IMG/VR virus record: IMGVR_UViG_3300019889_000023
Span: 1-45,968 of that record
DNA from: a virus
Strand: one strand, 5' to 3'
DNA: 45,968 nt
Positions 35,478 to 44,339 of this stretch are shown piece after piece. How positions within the stretch are numbered: the first letter of the stretch is position 1; every line of letters starts with the position of its first letter. The notes beneath the pieces are model-generated. The model did no database searches and was not told the DNA's origin. It worked only from the letters and a program-made list of their open reading frames with translations. A program made the position numbers and the translations under genes.

Positions 35478-37471
35478 TGGAAAAGGCGAAAGAGCTGCTC
35501 AAATTCGACCCGGTCGAGATCCCGAAGTCGATCGAAGGGCGAATGAAGCGCGGCCGCGACGCGATGCGCGAAGGCGCTCCGAAACGGAACGAGTGCCTGG
35601 CCTTTGCTCGCGGCCAGCAGTACAAGTGGGTCGACTCCAAGAACGTCCTCCGCGAGCAGAACACCGCCAGCGCCAGCACCCTGGTCGACCGAGGAAAGCC
35701 CCGCCACCGCGTGCGGCAGACCCGCAACTTCATCTTCGACATCGTTGAGACCGAGATCGCCGCCACGGTCCAGAAGGTGCCCGGCTACGACATCGCCCCC
35801 ACCAGCGCCGAACCCTCCCGTGAGTCCGCCGCCGGCATCGCCCGCAAGGTCGCTTACTACGGCTACGACAAGTGGGGGCTGCGCCGGATTACCGAGCGCG
35901 TCGTCCGCTACGCCCTGATCGCCGACGAAGGTTTCGCCTGGCCCTACTTCGACAACACGGTCGGCCCCTACCTCTCCGACGAGGAAGGCAACGTGGTCGG
36001 CCAGGGCGAGGTTCGCATCCGCACCTTCGGCCCGAACGAACTCTTCTGGGAGCCCGGACTGCCCTTCGAGGAATCCCGCTGGCACGGGATCGAACAGGCC
36101 CGTGACATTGCCTCCACGATGGAAATGGAGGGTTACCTCGGCGGCAAACTCGACGCCGACGCCCAGAAAGCGGAAACGGACAAGACCAACCCGCAAGAGA
36201 AGCTGGTAATGGTCACCGACTACCTGGAGCGCCCGTCGCCGAAAAACCAGCTCGGCCGCTGGATCACGATGGCCAACGGCAGGGTGATCATCGCCGAGCG
36301 TCCGTACCCGTGCGTGGACTCAGACGGCCGGGTTCTCGATGAGCCGGTGCTGCACAAGCTGACCTACTCGATGGACCCCGAGAGCGACCGCGACTCCGGC
36401 CTGGTGCGGCACCTGATCGACGCCCAGCGGACGATCAACTACTGCAACAACAAGATCACCGAATGGGCCGCGCTCGCGCTCAACCCGCAGATCATCATCC
36501 AGAACGGCCAGCTGAAGCAGAAACTGACCGATGAGCCGGGGGCTGTGTACAACGCCGTGGGGACTGGGGAAATGCAGTGGCGCCCGACCCCGAACACCCC
36601 CGGGGAGCTGTTCCAGCAGAAGGAGGAAGCGCTGTCCGACATGGGTCGGATCAGCGGCCAGAACAACCTCGGCGGTCAGGTCGAATCCGGGCGGGGAATC
36701 CAGGCCCTGATCGAACAGGAAAGCGCCCGGCGGGCCAACTTCATGGAAAACCTGGCGCAGTTCCACTCCCGGTTGATGCGCCACTGCCTGTACCTCGTCC
36801 AGCGTCATTACACGGAGCCTCGGACGTTGAAGGTGAGGGGCGAGCGGGGGATCTGGCCGATGAAAGATTTTCTCGGCGCCGAACTGCTCGGCGAGGTCGA
36901 CGTACGGGTCGCCCCCGGCTCGCTCGAATCGCTCACCCATGAGGCGATCGAAGGCAAAATCATGGCCTTCGCGGAACGTGGCTGGATCTCCCCCCACGCC
37001 GCGATGGCAGCGATCAACAGCGGCACGGCGGAGAACCTGGTCGACTCCTACGAACGCGACGTCGCCCGCGCGAACCTGATCATCCAGAAGATCCTCGAAG
37101 GGCCGGAAGTGTTGTTTGCCAGCCCCGAACGCCGGCCGTTCTTCGGTGAGGACCCCGGCTTCAACGAAGAAACCCAGATGCCGAACGAATTCGTCCCCGG
37201 CTGGATGCCGCGGCCGTTCGACTCGATACCGGTTCAGAAGGACGTCTTCGCCGACTGGATGAAAGGGACCGAGTACGACGACCTCGACGGCCCCCAGCAG
37301 GAGGCCGCCAACACCTACTACGACGCCCTGCTTCAGATCGAAGCCAAACAGCAGGCGCAGGCCGCCGAAGCACAGGCGCAGACGGCGGAATCACTGGGTA
37401 TGAGCAACGCGGCGAAAGAGCAAGGTCCGCCGCCGCTCCCCGACCAGGCGCCGCTGAACAAAGAATCTTAG
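35468..37471 (+). CDS. Portal protein
   Basis: A 667-residue protein. Features of phage portals of the P22/T7-like size class: NECLAFARGQQYKW near residue 40, RQTRNFIFDIVETEIAATVQ, WPYFDNTVG, the clip-like helical region with IDAQRTINYCNNKITEW, and a Gln/Ala-rich C-terminal helix as in portal barrels. Forms the ring through which DNA enters. Placed after the terminase and before scaffold and capsid genes, as expected. Confidence 0.85.
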   Translation: MALMEKAKELLKFDPVEIPKSIEGRMKRGRDAMREGAPKRNECLAFARGQQYKWVDSKNVLREQNTASASTLVDRGKPRHRVRQTRNFIFDIVETEIAATVQKVPGYDIAPTSAEPSRESAAGIARKVAYYGYDKWGLRRITERVVRYALIADEGFAWPYFDNTVGPYLSDEEGNVVGQGEVRIRTFGPNELFWEPGLPFEESRWHGIEQARDIASTMEMEGYLGGKLDADAQKAETDKTNPQEKLVMVTDYLERPSPKNQLGRWITMANGRVIIAERPYPCVDSDGRVLDEPVLHKLTYSMDPESDRDSGLVRHLIDAQRTINYCNNKITEWAALALNPQIIIQNGQLKQKLTDEPGAVYNAVGTGEMQWRPTPNTPGELFQQKEEALSDMGRISGQNNLGGQVESGRGIQALIEQESARRANFMENLAQFHSRLMRHCLYLVQRHYTEPRTLKVRGERGIWPMKDFLGAELLGEVDVRVAPGSLESLTHEAIEGKIMAFAERGWISPHAAMAAINSGTAENLVDSYERDVARANLIIQKILEGPEVLFASPERRPFFGEDPGFNEETQMPNEFVPGWMPRPFDSIPVQKDVFADWMKGTEYDDLDGPQQEAANTYYDALLQIEAKQQAQAAEAQAQTAESLGMSNAAKEQGPPPLPDQAPLNKES

Positions 37472-37513
37472 GCGCAGTTCCGCGCCAAAGGGAGACACAC
37501 CGCCCCAGGCGGT
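37471..37513 (+). terminator. Two hairpins between portal and scaffold genes
   Basis: GGCGC/GCGCC at 37471-37486 and ACCGCC-CCA-GGCGGT at 37499-37513. No T run. They may trim or stabilise the transcript so that scaffold and capsid are made in larger amount. A ribosome site AAGGAG precedes the scaffold gene. Confidence 0.45.
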
Positions 37514-37570
37514 CCTCCATCCCATCCGGACACGCGCTCAGCGCCCCGGTACATACACAAGGAGTCACCC

Positions 37571-38254
37571 ATGCCCGATGAGGCAACCCCGGCCCCTGAC
37601 GAGGTTCAGGACACGCCAACCGACGCGGCCGTCGAGGAGACGAAACCCGCGGAAGATGCACCCGCCAGCACCGATAATTGGGAGCAACGCTACAACGACT
37701 TGCGGCCGGAGTTCGACCGCAAGAACCAGTTGCTCTCGGCAGCCGAAGGACACCAAGGGCCTGAGCTTCAGGCCCAAGCCCTTCGCCAGATCGGCGTAGA
37801 AGTCGAACTGGAGCAGGAAGAGGAGGACAAAGACGACGAATGGGTCGACCCGGATGACCGGATCGACAAACTCGAAGCCAAGCTCGCCGAACGTGACGAA
37901 GCTGACAAAGAGGCCCAGTGGGCGCAGAGGGAGGAATCCTTCATCGACACCACGCTGAGCGAGATCGAAGGCAAAGAGAGCATGAAGCTCTCCGACGCCG
38001 AGACCAAGTTCGTCGTCACCAACGCACTCTCCAACCGGGACCCGCAGAGCGGGGAACCGAACCTTCAGGGCGCATTCGATGACCTGAAGGGGATCAAGAG
38101 CGCGGCCAGGGACGAATACCTGGCGTCCAAGAAATCCACTGCGGCACCTATCGGAACGGCGGGGGAAGAGAAAGTCGACTTCACCAACGCCGACGCCCGT
38201 CGCAAGTTCATGTCCGAAGACCTTGCAGCCCGCATGGCAGCGGAGGAGTCCTGA
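37571..38254 (+). CDS. Scaffolding protein
   Basis: A 227-residue, very acidic protein with coiled coils (about 70-150: ELEQEEEDKDDEWVDPDD-type composition) directly before the capsid gene. It ends in a short basic and helical region. This is the standard scaffold profile. It would form the core for prohead assembly. Confidence 0.8.
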   Translation: MPDEATPAPDEVQDTPTDAAVEETKPAEDAPASTDNWEQRYNDLRPEFDRKNQLLSAAEGHQGPELQAQALRQIGVEVELEQEEEDKDDEWVDPDDRIDKLEAKLAERDEADKEAQWAQREESFIDTTLSEIEGKESMKLSDAETKFVVTNALSNRDPQSGEPNLQGAFDDLKGIKSAARDEYLASKKSTAAPIGTAGEEKVDFTNADARRKFMSEDLAARMAAEES

Positions 38255-38271
38255 ACCAATAGGAGCCACCC

Positions 38272-39474
38272 ATGGCTGGGACCCTCGCAACGCTCGAACC
38301 AACGCTTGAGCGTGTGTATGCACCGAAAAAAGTAGTTGAGCAGCTCTACCAGGAAAATCGTTTCTGGCAGAAAGTGAAGAAAACCGACCGGTACACGATC
38401 GGTGAAGAAGCCCGAGTCGTCCTGCACGACCGGCGCAACGGGGGATTCACCAACCTCCCCGAAGGCGGCGGCACGCTGAACGAAGCCGGCCAGCAGGGAT
38501 TCCGTAAAGCGGGATTCAAATACAAGAATTTCCACCAGCAGGTGGCGATTCAGGGAGAGGCGATCGACGGCACCAAAGGCGACGCGAACGCGATCGTTGA
38601 GGCTGTTGACGTCGAAATCCAGGGCGCGATCAACGACATGAACCGTCAGCTCACCCGTCAGTCCTACTGGGACGGGACCGCGCTGATCGCCCAGTGCCGT
38701 GCGTCGTCCTCGAACAACGTGGACCTCAACGTCACCACGGGTCCGATCCCGCTCGAAAGGGGATGGCTGTTTGAAGGTCAGCCGGTGATGCTCGGGACGA
38801 AAGCCTCGGCGGAATCGATTCAGGCCCCGACGCTGATCACCGCGATTGATGAAACCAACGTCGCCTTCACGGTCGCCGCTGGAGCCATCACCACGGAGGG
38901 AACGACCACGTTCGTCTCCCAGGCGAAAGGCCGTGTGGGGGAAGTCTCCAACGAGATGAACGGGCTGCGCAACATCGTCAGCACGTCCGAATTGGGCGGA
39001 CTGTCGAGCGCGACCGCACCTGTGTGGAAGTCGACCGTCAACGAAGCCACTACCGCGTTGACGATCTCGGCTCTCCTCCAGGCCCAGCAGAAAATCAGGC
39101 AGAAGCAGGGGAAAACCCCGAACTTTGTCCTGACCGGCCTCAAGCAGCAGCGGAAGTTCTACGAACTGCTTGAGCAGCAGGTTCGGTACAACAGCGACGG
39201 CGGGCTCAATGCCGGCGGCGACGAAAGCGCACAGTGGAACGGGATGGAAATCTTCGGAGATCCAGACTGCCCGGATGAAGACCTCTACATGGGTCACTTC
39301 GAGCACCTGTTCCTCGTTGCGTTGAAAGACCCGTACTGGCAGAACGCGATCACGGGCGGCGAGATGCTGTCCTGGTCGCAGGGGACGGACGCGTACGTCG
39401 GCAAGCTGACCTACCGCGCCAACCTCGCCTGCAACCGCAGGAACGACCTGTACCGGTTCTCCGCGCTGGCGTAA
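38272..39474 (+). CDS. Major capsid protein
   Basis: A 400-residue protein after the scaffold gene, with GGAGCC 9 bases before the ATG. Contains a long N-terminal helix part, RVVLHDRRNGGFTNLPEG, a helix EAVDVEIQGAINDMNRQLTR, and beta-rich ends, as expected of an HK97-fold subunit. The strong TTCG hairpin after it fits an abundant structural protein. Confidence 0.85.
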   Translation: MAGTLATLEPTLERVYAPKKVVEQLYQENRFWQKVKKTDRYTIGEEARVVLHDRRNGGFTNLPEGGGTLNEAGQQGFRKAGFKYKNFHQQVAIQGEAIDGTKGDANAIVEAVDVEIQGAINDMNRQLTRQSYWDGTALIAQCRASSSNNVDLNVTTGPIPLERGWLFEGQPVMLGTKASAESIQAPTLITAIDETNVAFTVAAGAITTEGTTTFVSQAKGRVGEVSNEMNGLRNIVSTSELGGLSSATAPVWKSTVNEATTALTISALLQAQQKIRQKQGKTPNFVLTGLKQQRKFYELLEQQVRYNSDGGLNAGGDESAQWNGMEIFGDPDCPDEDLYMGHFEHLFLVALKDPYWQNAITGGEMLSWSQGTDAYVGKLTYRANLACNRRNDLYRFSALA

Positions 39475-39489
39475 GAACCCGAACGAACT

Positions 39490-39515
39490 GGGGGAGGGGC
39501 TTCGGCCTCTCCCCC
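39490..39515 (+). terminator. TTCG-capped hairpin after capsid gene
   Basis: GGGGGAGGGGC pairs with GCCTCTCCCCC around TTCG. Very stable, but followed by TAGTCGTT and not by a T run. Probably a partial terminator or 3'-end protector that sets capsid mRNA above downstream genes. Confidence 0.6.
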
Positions 39516-39537
39516 TAGTCGTTGGAAAGGAAATCTC

Positions 39538-39873
39538 ATGGCTGTAACTGCCACTTCCGTTGCCTCTGGCGGGTTGCCCTACCGGGTCGTCGGCAATCAG
39601 AGGGAGACGATCACCGAAGTTGTCTTCGACTCCTCCTACGAAGCCGAAGGCGAGCCCCTGACGGCGGCCCAGCTCGGGCTCAACATCGTTGAGTCCTCCA
39701 GTGTCGACGTCACCAACGGTTCTGAAAACGAAGCCGAATTCCCGGTCGAGACCGGCTACTACACGCCGGCCACGTCGAAGATCCACCTGGTCAACTCGAA
39801 AACCTCAAAAGAGGTCGCGTCGACCAAAAACGTGGAAAAAGTCAAAGCACTGGTAACCGCTCGCGGACGATGA
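39538..39873 (+). CDS. Small beta-rich structural protein
   Basis: A 111-residue protein, beta-rich (PYRVVGNQRETITEVVFDSS), with GAAAGGAA upstream. Place directly after the capsid gene fits a decoration or cement protein. Family not recognised. Confidence 0.55.
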   Translation: MAVTATSVASGGLPYRVVGNQRETITEVVFDSSYEAEGEPLTAAQLGLNIVESSSVDVTNGSENEAEFPVETGYYTPATSKIHLVNSKTSKEVASTKNVEKVKALVTARGR

Positions 39874-40370
39874 AGGACACGTTCGGGTTGGTCCCGCCAG
39901 AGATTCGGGCGATGGTCGACGCCGAGGACTACAACGAGCGCCAGGCCCGGGCCGGGCGGGGGATCAGCGAAGCGCTGAACGCCCTCGACCCGGACCTCGA
40001 CCTGATCTTTGTCCGGCATGACGCCGCCCCGGAGATCCTTCCGCCGGGTGCGGTGCCGGGCCGCTGGCATGTACGCAACAAAGCGGCGCAGCCGATCCCC
40101 ACCTTCTCGCCGATCGAAACCCCGACTGGCCGCTATCGCGAACCCGACTCCGGGATCCTCCAGGAATACGCCCGCCGCGATATGCGCAGGGACGACGTCC
40201 GGCGGGAGACCTACGAGAAACCTCACGCCGAAAAGGCCGCCCGACTGCGCAAACAGGCGCTGGAGGCTGAACAGCGGAAGGACGAAATCAGGAACGACCT
40301 GAAGGCCGGCTGGCGGGTTGCCGGCGACGGCGGGCTCACCAAACGGACCTGGAGTAAAGGCCGCCGATGA
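39870..40370 (+). CDS. Hypothetical structural-region protein
   Basis: A 166-residue protein, helical and charged, with RYREPDSGILQEYARRDMRR and a basic coiled-coil end. Overlaps both neighbours (ATGA). It lies between the capsid and the adaptor genes. Function unknown. Confidence 0.6.
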   Translation: MKDTFGLVPPEIRAMVDAEDYNERQARAGRGISEALNALDPDLDLIFVRHDAAPEILPPGAVPGRWHVRNKAAQPIPTFSPIETPTGRYREPDSGILQEYARRDMRRDDVRRETYEKPHAEKAARLRKQALEAEQRKDEIRNDLKAGWRVAGDGGLTKRTWSKGRR

Positions 40371-40969
40371 ACTCTGAAGAACTGGTCACCGAATTCCTCG
40401 GCCGCGGTTTCGACTACCTCTCCAACACCAAGGCGCTCGGCTACCTCAACGACTCCTACCTGGTCGACATCTGCGGTGACCAGGACTGGAGCTTCCTGGA
40501 GGACACGATCACCGGGGTTGCGCCGCTGACGTTGCCGGAATTCGAGACGGTCGAGTACGTGATCGACACGACCGAAGAACGGAAGCTTCTCCCACTCGAT
40601 CGACGGTTGCTCACCGACAAATACCCGACCCTCGCCGAAACCGGCACGCCGAGCTTCTACTACCTGACCGAAGGGGACGTTCTGAACGTGTTCCCGACGA
40701 ACACCATCGACTCCCTCCTGGTCCGCTACTGGAAGACCCCGGCCGCCCTCACGGGCTCCAGTACGCCGCTTCTTCCCGAACGCTTTCACTCGCTGATCAT
40801 CGACGGCGCGATCGCGCGCGCCTACGAGGACTCCGACGACTACGAACTCGCCGAAAACGCCGAAACCAAATTCCAGCGCCGGCTCCAAAAAATGCGCGAA
40901 GCCCTGCTCGGGCCATACCGGGATGGACCCGACGTCTACGTAGCCATCACCGACCCCCTGGGGTTCTGA
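40367..40969 (+). CDS. Head-tail adaptor (gp11/gp4-like)
   Basis: A 200-residue protein with a helical start (SEELVTEFLGRGFDYLS), a beta part and helical ends (IIDGAIARAYEDSDDYELAE, FQRRLQKMREALLG). Length and fold hints match adaptor proteins of podoviruses (T7 gp11 or P22 gp4 type). The next gene overlaps (TGATG). Confidence 0.65.
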   Translation: MNSEELVTEFLGRGFDYLSNTKALGYLNDSYLVDICGDQDWSFLEDTITGVAPLTLPEFETVEYVIDTTEERKLLPLDRRLLTDKYPTLAETGTPSFYYLTEGDVLNVFPTNTIDSLLVRYWKTPAALTGSSTPLLPERFHSLIIDGAIARAYEDSDDYELAENAETKFQRRLQKMREALLGPYRDGPDVYVAITDPLGF

Positions 40970-42555
40970 TGGCCGGCGGCCTGACGTCCTATCCGTTCCA
41001 GAGCTTCGGCAAGGGGTTGAACCTGGTCGCCAAGCCCGACGCCGTCGACCCGGCCGAGTGCATCGACGCCGGCAACGTCCTCTACAGCGATCGCGGCGCG
41101 ATCCAGCAGCGCTCGGGCTACGAAGCGCTGACCGGCGCCCTGACGAACCGCGTCGACTCGCTCTCGCCGTTCTACACCGCCGCTGGGACCAGACAGCTCC
41201 TGGCAGGCTGTGGGACGCGTCTGGAGGCGATCGAAACCTCCGGCACGGTGAAAGCCTCGGAAACGGGGCTCGCGGGTGGCCCGTACGAGTTCTGCCGCTT
41301 CGGCGCCCCGAACGCGGAGGCCGCCTTCGCCGGCAACGGCACCGACACGATCCGCAAGTGGAGCGGGACCGCCTGGTCAGCCCCCACCGCCACGGTCAAC
41401 GGCGAAGCGGCCAAAGCGATGCCGAAGGCCCGCTACCTCTGCATCCAGACCCCGGATAACCGAATGGTCGCCACCGGCTTCGCCACCAGCACCGGGGGGC
41501 CGAATGCCTCGACCTCCTCGCCCTCCCACGTCTACTTCTCCGAGCCCGGCGCCCCGGAAGAATGGAAAACTGCCGGGACTGAAGCCAACCCGAACAACTC
41601 GGTTCAGCTGACCCCGGGGGACGGGGAGGCGATCCAGGGAGTGATCGCCTGGCGCGAGCTGGTGATCGTCTTCAAGGAAACGAAGTTCTTCGTCTTCTAC
41701 GGCAACTCCACCGACGCCAAAGGCAACCCCGTGTTCAACTACCGCACGGTCGAATCCGGGATCGGCCTGGTCTCCCCCCGGGCGGTCTCGGCCCACCAGA
41801 CCGGGGTCTACTTTCTCGCCAGAGGAGGCGTCTACCGGACCACCGGCCAGCAGCCGGAGCTGATCTCCAACCTGGTCGAACCGCTGTTCATCGGCGGCAC
41901 GTCGAGCTTCTACACCGGAGGGTCCCTGCTCGGCTCGAAAATCACCAACGCGTCGATGGCGGTCTGGCAGGAACGCGTCTACCTTTCCTTCCCCACCGAA
42001 GAAGCCAACAACCGAACCCTCGTCTACGACATCGCCGATGAATGGTGGACGCTCTACGACCTCCCCTGCGCGGCATTGACCAGCTTCCGGGTCGCCAGCG
42101 TCGAGGAGCTTGTCTTCGGCTACGCGGCGGGAGAAAACAAGATCGGCCGCCACAACATGACCGCGACCTCCGATATCGGGGTGGCAATCGGATCCTACTG
42201 GCGCTCGGGCTGGTTCGACCTGAACAGCCCGGACGTGAAGACGCTCCGCTCGGCGAAGGTCTGGGGGACGGGGAAGGTCTCGATGGGGATCGGGTACGAC
42301 TTCCGGCAGGGGGTTGGGACCACCGACGAACTCAACTTCACCGACCCCACCGCCTCGACCTGGGGGGGGAGCACCTGGGGAGGGACCACCTGGGCCGAAC
42401 CCCGCGGGCTGATCGCCAAGGAGCGTCGCCGCGCCACCCGGGGGACGGTCTTCTCAGTCTATTTCGCCAACTCGATTCTCAACCAGGAATGGTCGGTGCA
42501 TCGCGTCGACCACCACTTGCGCGAGATTCGCAAACCATCGACGGTGAATGCCTAA
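40969..42555 (+). CDS. Tail nozzle/hub-like beta-propeller protein
   Basis: A 528-residue protein. Begins FQSFGKGLNLVAKPDAVDPAECIDAGNVLYSDRGAIQQRSGY, a start known from tail hub or nozzle proteins of the P22 gp10/T7 gp12 kind. The rest is blades of beta strands with many Gly, Thr and Trp. Overlaps the adaptor gene by 1 base. Probably closes the short tail. Confidence 0.7.
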   Translation: MAGGLTSYPFQSFGKGLNLVAKPDAVDPAECIDAGNVLYSDRGAIQQRSGYEALTGALTNRVDSLSPFYTAAGTRQLLAGCGTRLEAIETSGTVKASETGLAGGPYEFCRFGAPNAEAAFAGNGTDTIRKWSGTAWSAPTATVNGEAAKAMPKARYLCIQTPDNRMVATGFATSTGGPNASTSSPSHVYFSEPGAPEEWKTAGTEANPNNSVQLTPGDGEAIQGVIAWRELVIVFKETKFFVFYGNSTDAKGNPVFNYRTVESGIGLVSPRAVSAHQTGVYFLARGGVYRTTGQQPELISNLVEPLFIGGTSSFYTGGSLLGSKITNASMAVWQERVYLSFPTEEANNRTLVYDIADEWWTLYDLPCAALTSFRVASVEELVFGYAAGENKIGRHNMTATSDIGVAIGSYWRSGWFDLNSPDVKTLRSAKVWGTGKVSMGIGYDFRQGVGTTDELNFTDPTASTWGGSTWGGTTWAEPRGLIAKERRRATRGTVFSVYFANSILNQEWSVHRVDHHLREIRKPSTVNA

Positions 42556-43233
42556 ATGACCAAAGTCACGCTGCCCCGCCTGAACCAGACCGGTACCAAC
42601 GAATGGTCCGACGTCGAATCGAACGACGTCGCCCTCCGGGAAGTAGTCAACGGCCAACTCACCAACGAAAACCTGGAAGCCGCGGCGGGAATCGTGGATA
42701 CAAAACTCGCCAGTCCCAACAACTCGGTGTATCGAGCGATACACTCCGCGTTCGGCCTCTCGGCTGCGGGGATGGTCGCGGGTACCTACATCCTCGGGAC
42801 CAATGAGGGGGCGGCTTTCTCCACTGGGATTGCGCCGAGCGGGGCAAGTCTAGTGAAAGAACATTCGGTTGGCGCGTCGTTCTTCTACTTTGATGACGCC
42901 GATTACACCGTTGCCGGTAAGACTCAGAAACTGCGACTGCGGTCGCAGTTGGCATGCAACGGAACGAAAGCGACCTTGAAATTTACCTTCGGGTTGTACC
43001 CGATTACGGTCTCAGGCGGGATTACCGAACTGAAAATTACGCTGGGAACTGTTGTCAGTGGGTCAACCGTGGAAATCAACGAACCTGCCGCGAGTACCGT
43101 GTCAAGCGGGGTTAGTTCAGAATTCACGATCCCGGCCGACGGTGCCTATGCGCTCGGCTGTGTGACCGGCGCCTCGATGACCACCGGTTCAGCGGTTCTG
43201 CTCAGCGCCCAGCTACAGACGCGCAACGTCTAG
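42556..43233 (+). CDS. Tail-fibre or spike-like protein
   Basis: A 225-residue protein. The first 80 residues (RLNQTGTNEWSDVESNDVALREVVNGQL) look like a virion-binding part; the remainder is Thr/Ser/Gly/Val-rich beta structure, like trimeric fibre heads. Base composition at about 42,840-43,130 is clearly poorer in G and C than its surroundings, a sign of recent exchange in a receptor-binding part. Confidence 0.6.
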   Translation: MTKVTLPRLNQTGTNEWSDVESNDVALREVVNGQLTNENLEAAAGIVDTKLASPNNSVYRAIHSAFGLSAAGMVAGTYILGTNEGAAFSTGIAPSGASLVKEHSVGASFFYFDDADYTVAGKTQKLRLRSQLACNGTKATLKFTFGLYPITVSGGITELKITLGTVVSGSTVEINEPAASTVSSGVSSEFTIPADGAYALGCVTGASMTTGSAVLLSAQLQTRNV

Positions 43234-43602
43234 TCACCACCCCCACGCCGCCCAATCGATTTTAAAGCGGGTGACGCTGGCGATGAATGGGATGGGGATG
43301 ATGCCCGTGACTTCTTCCGATTGGACTTCGCCCGTTTCCGCATCACTGGTTTCGGTGGTCCCAACGATGTGGTCCAGCACCCAGCATTTGACGTGAAACA
43401 TTGAAAGGCGGTGACAGCGGCGGATTACAAGGGGAACCCCTCCGGGTTCGACCCCCCCGCCGAAGGTGCGCACCTCGCGCTTCGCCTGAGCAATCGTCAC
43501 GGGGCTTGCCTGGACGCGGTTCGGCAGAGGCTGGGCGCTCACGCTGGCCACGCCAACGGAGAGAAGCGCCACTATCGCTACCACTAGGATTCGGAGTTGC
43601 AT
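43234..43602 (-). CDS. Secreted protein, probable lysogenic-conversion gene
   Basis: A 122-residue protein from ATG at 43602, fixed by AGGAGG 8 bases upstream. Signal peptide at residues 1-22 (QLRILVVAIVALLSVGVASVSA with a cut after VSA). The mature part of about 100 residues has two Cys (CHRLSMFHVKC), enough for one disulphide. It is the only minus-strand gene within the 16-kb late operon, so it may be transcribed in the lysogen. Family unknown. Confidence 0.7.
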   Translation of the reverse strand: MQLRILVVAIVALLSVGVASVSAQPLPNRVQASPVTIAQAKREVRTFGGGVEPGGVPLVIRRCHRLSMFHVKCWVLDHIVGTTETSDAETGEVQSEEVTGIIPIPFIASVTRFKIDWAAWGW

Positions 43603-43624
43603 CAGGACTGACCTCCTGGTGTCG

Positions 43625-43656
43625 GCCCCGGAACGTCTAATCCACGTTGCCGGGGC
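43625..43656 (-). promoter_or_regulatory. 12-bp hairpin in the leader of the secreted-protein gene
   Basis: GCCCCGG-AACGT pairs with ACGTT-CCGGGGC around a 7-base loop, with one extra base. It lies about 30 bases before the start codon on the minus strand. It could be a terminator that shields the gene from late transcription or a 5'-leader stabiliser. Confidence 0.5.
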
Positions 43657-43715
43657 ATTTGCATGGAGGAGAACATACCACTTAACCAGGACCAACCCGA
43701 GGAGCCTCTTCGATC

Positions 43716-43925
43716 TTGACGGATTTCCTGATTCTTCTCCGCGACTCTGAAACCGACCCCTGGCGCTACGTGGGCACGACCGTGGACAGAGAACCAGATG
43801 AAGGAGCGAAGGTCATCGAAGATGTGCAAATCGGCGAAGGGGACTACCTGGCCTTCCCGATGGACGCGGCGATATCAAGGTCCGTCCGGATTCACTTCAG
43901 TGTCGAAGTAGGGAGGCCGATGTGA
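43716..43925 (+). CDS. Small hypothetical protein
   Basis: A 69-residue protein if read from TTG at 43716; GAGGAG lies 11 bases upstream. Acidic, mixed alpha/beta (TDFLILLRDSETDPWRYVG). It resumes the late operon after the reversed gene and overlaps the next start by 4 bases. Confidence 0.5.
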   Translation: MTDFLILLRDSETDPWRYVGTTVDREPDEGAKVIEDVQIGEGDYLAFPMDAAISRSVRIHFSVEVGRPM

Positions 43926-44329
43926 CTCTCCCGCTGCCGTCGACCGTCCAGGATCCGAACCAACAGGAGATCAACGACACGCTCGCCAGGGTCTTTCCCC
44001 TGAGCGCGGACAAGCTCGGGAAGTCGGCGAAGGAACTGTTTCCCCAGCTCGTCACCCCCGCCGCCCGCAAAGAAGCCTTCGGCTCGAAAACGGTCACCTG
44101 GCCCGGGGCAACCAACTTCGCGGGCATCGTGGAAATCGCTCATGGCCTCGGCGTCGTTCCCGCGTCCATCTCCCTGACGGTGACGGCGACCAACATCTCG
44201 GCCTTCCTCCCCCCCAACGCCTACCTCTCGGCAGATCCAACTTCTACCGTCCTGAAAGTCCAAGTCTGGGCAAACGGCGCGGTGACCGCAGGCAAAACCG
44301 CAATCGTCTACTGGCGAGCGATCGGATAG
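43922..44329 (+). CDS. Fibre- or appendage-like protein
   Basis: A 135-residue protein from GTG at 43922. N-terminal helix, then a beta-rich domain: TVTWPGATNFAGIVEIAHGL, VPASISLTVTATN and ending AIVYWRAIG. The final WRAIG-type end is common in small phage tail-fibre-associated domains. Probably a receptor-binding accessory. Confidence 0.6.
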   Translation: MTLPLPSTVQDPNQQEINDTLARVFPLSADKLGKSAKELFPQLVTPAARKEAFGSKTVTWPGATNFAGIVEIAHGLGVVPASISLTVTATNISAFLPPNAYLSADPTSTVLKVQVWANGAVTAGKTAIVYWRAIG

Positions 44330-44339
44330 GAGCAGTCGT

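Noticed and set aside
42556-44329. Diversity-generating retroelement near the fibre genes
   Set aside because: No reverse transcriptase gene and no template/variable repeat pair could be seen anywhere in the window.
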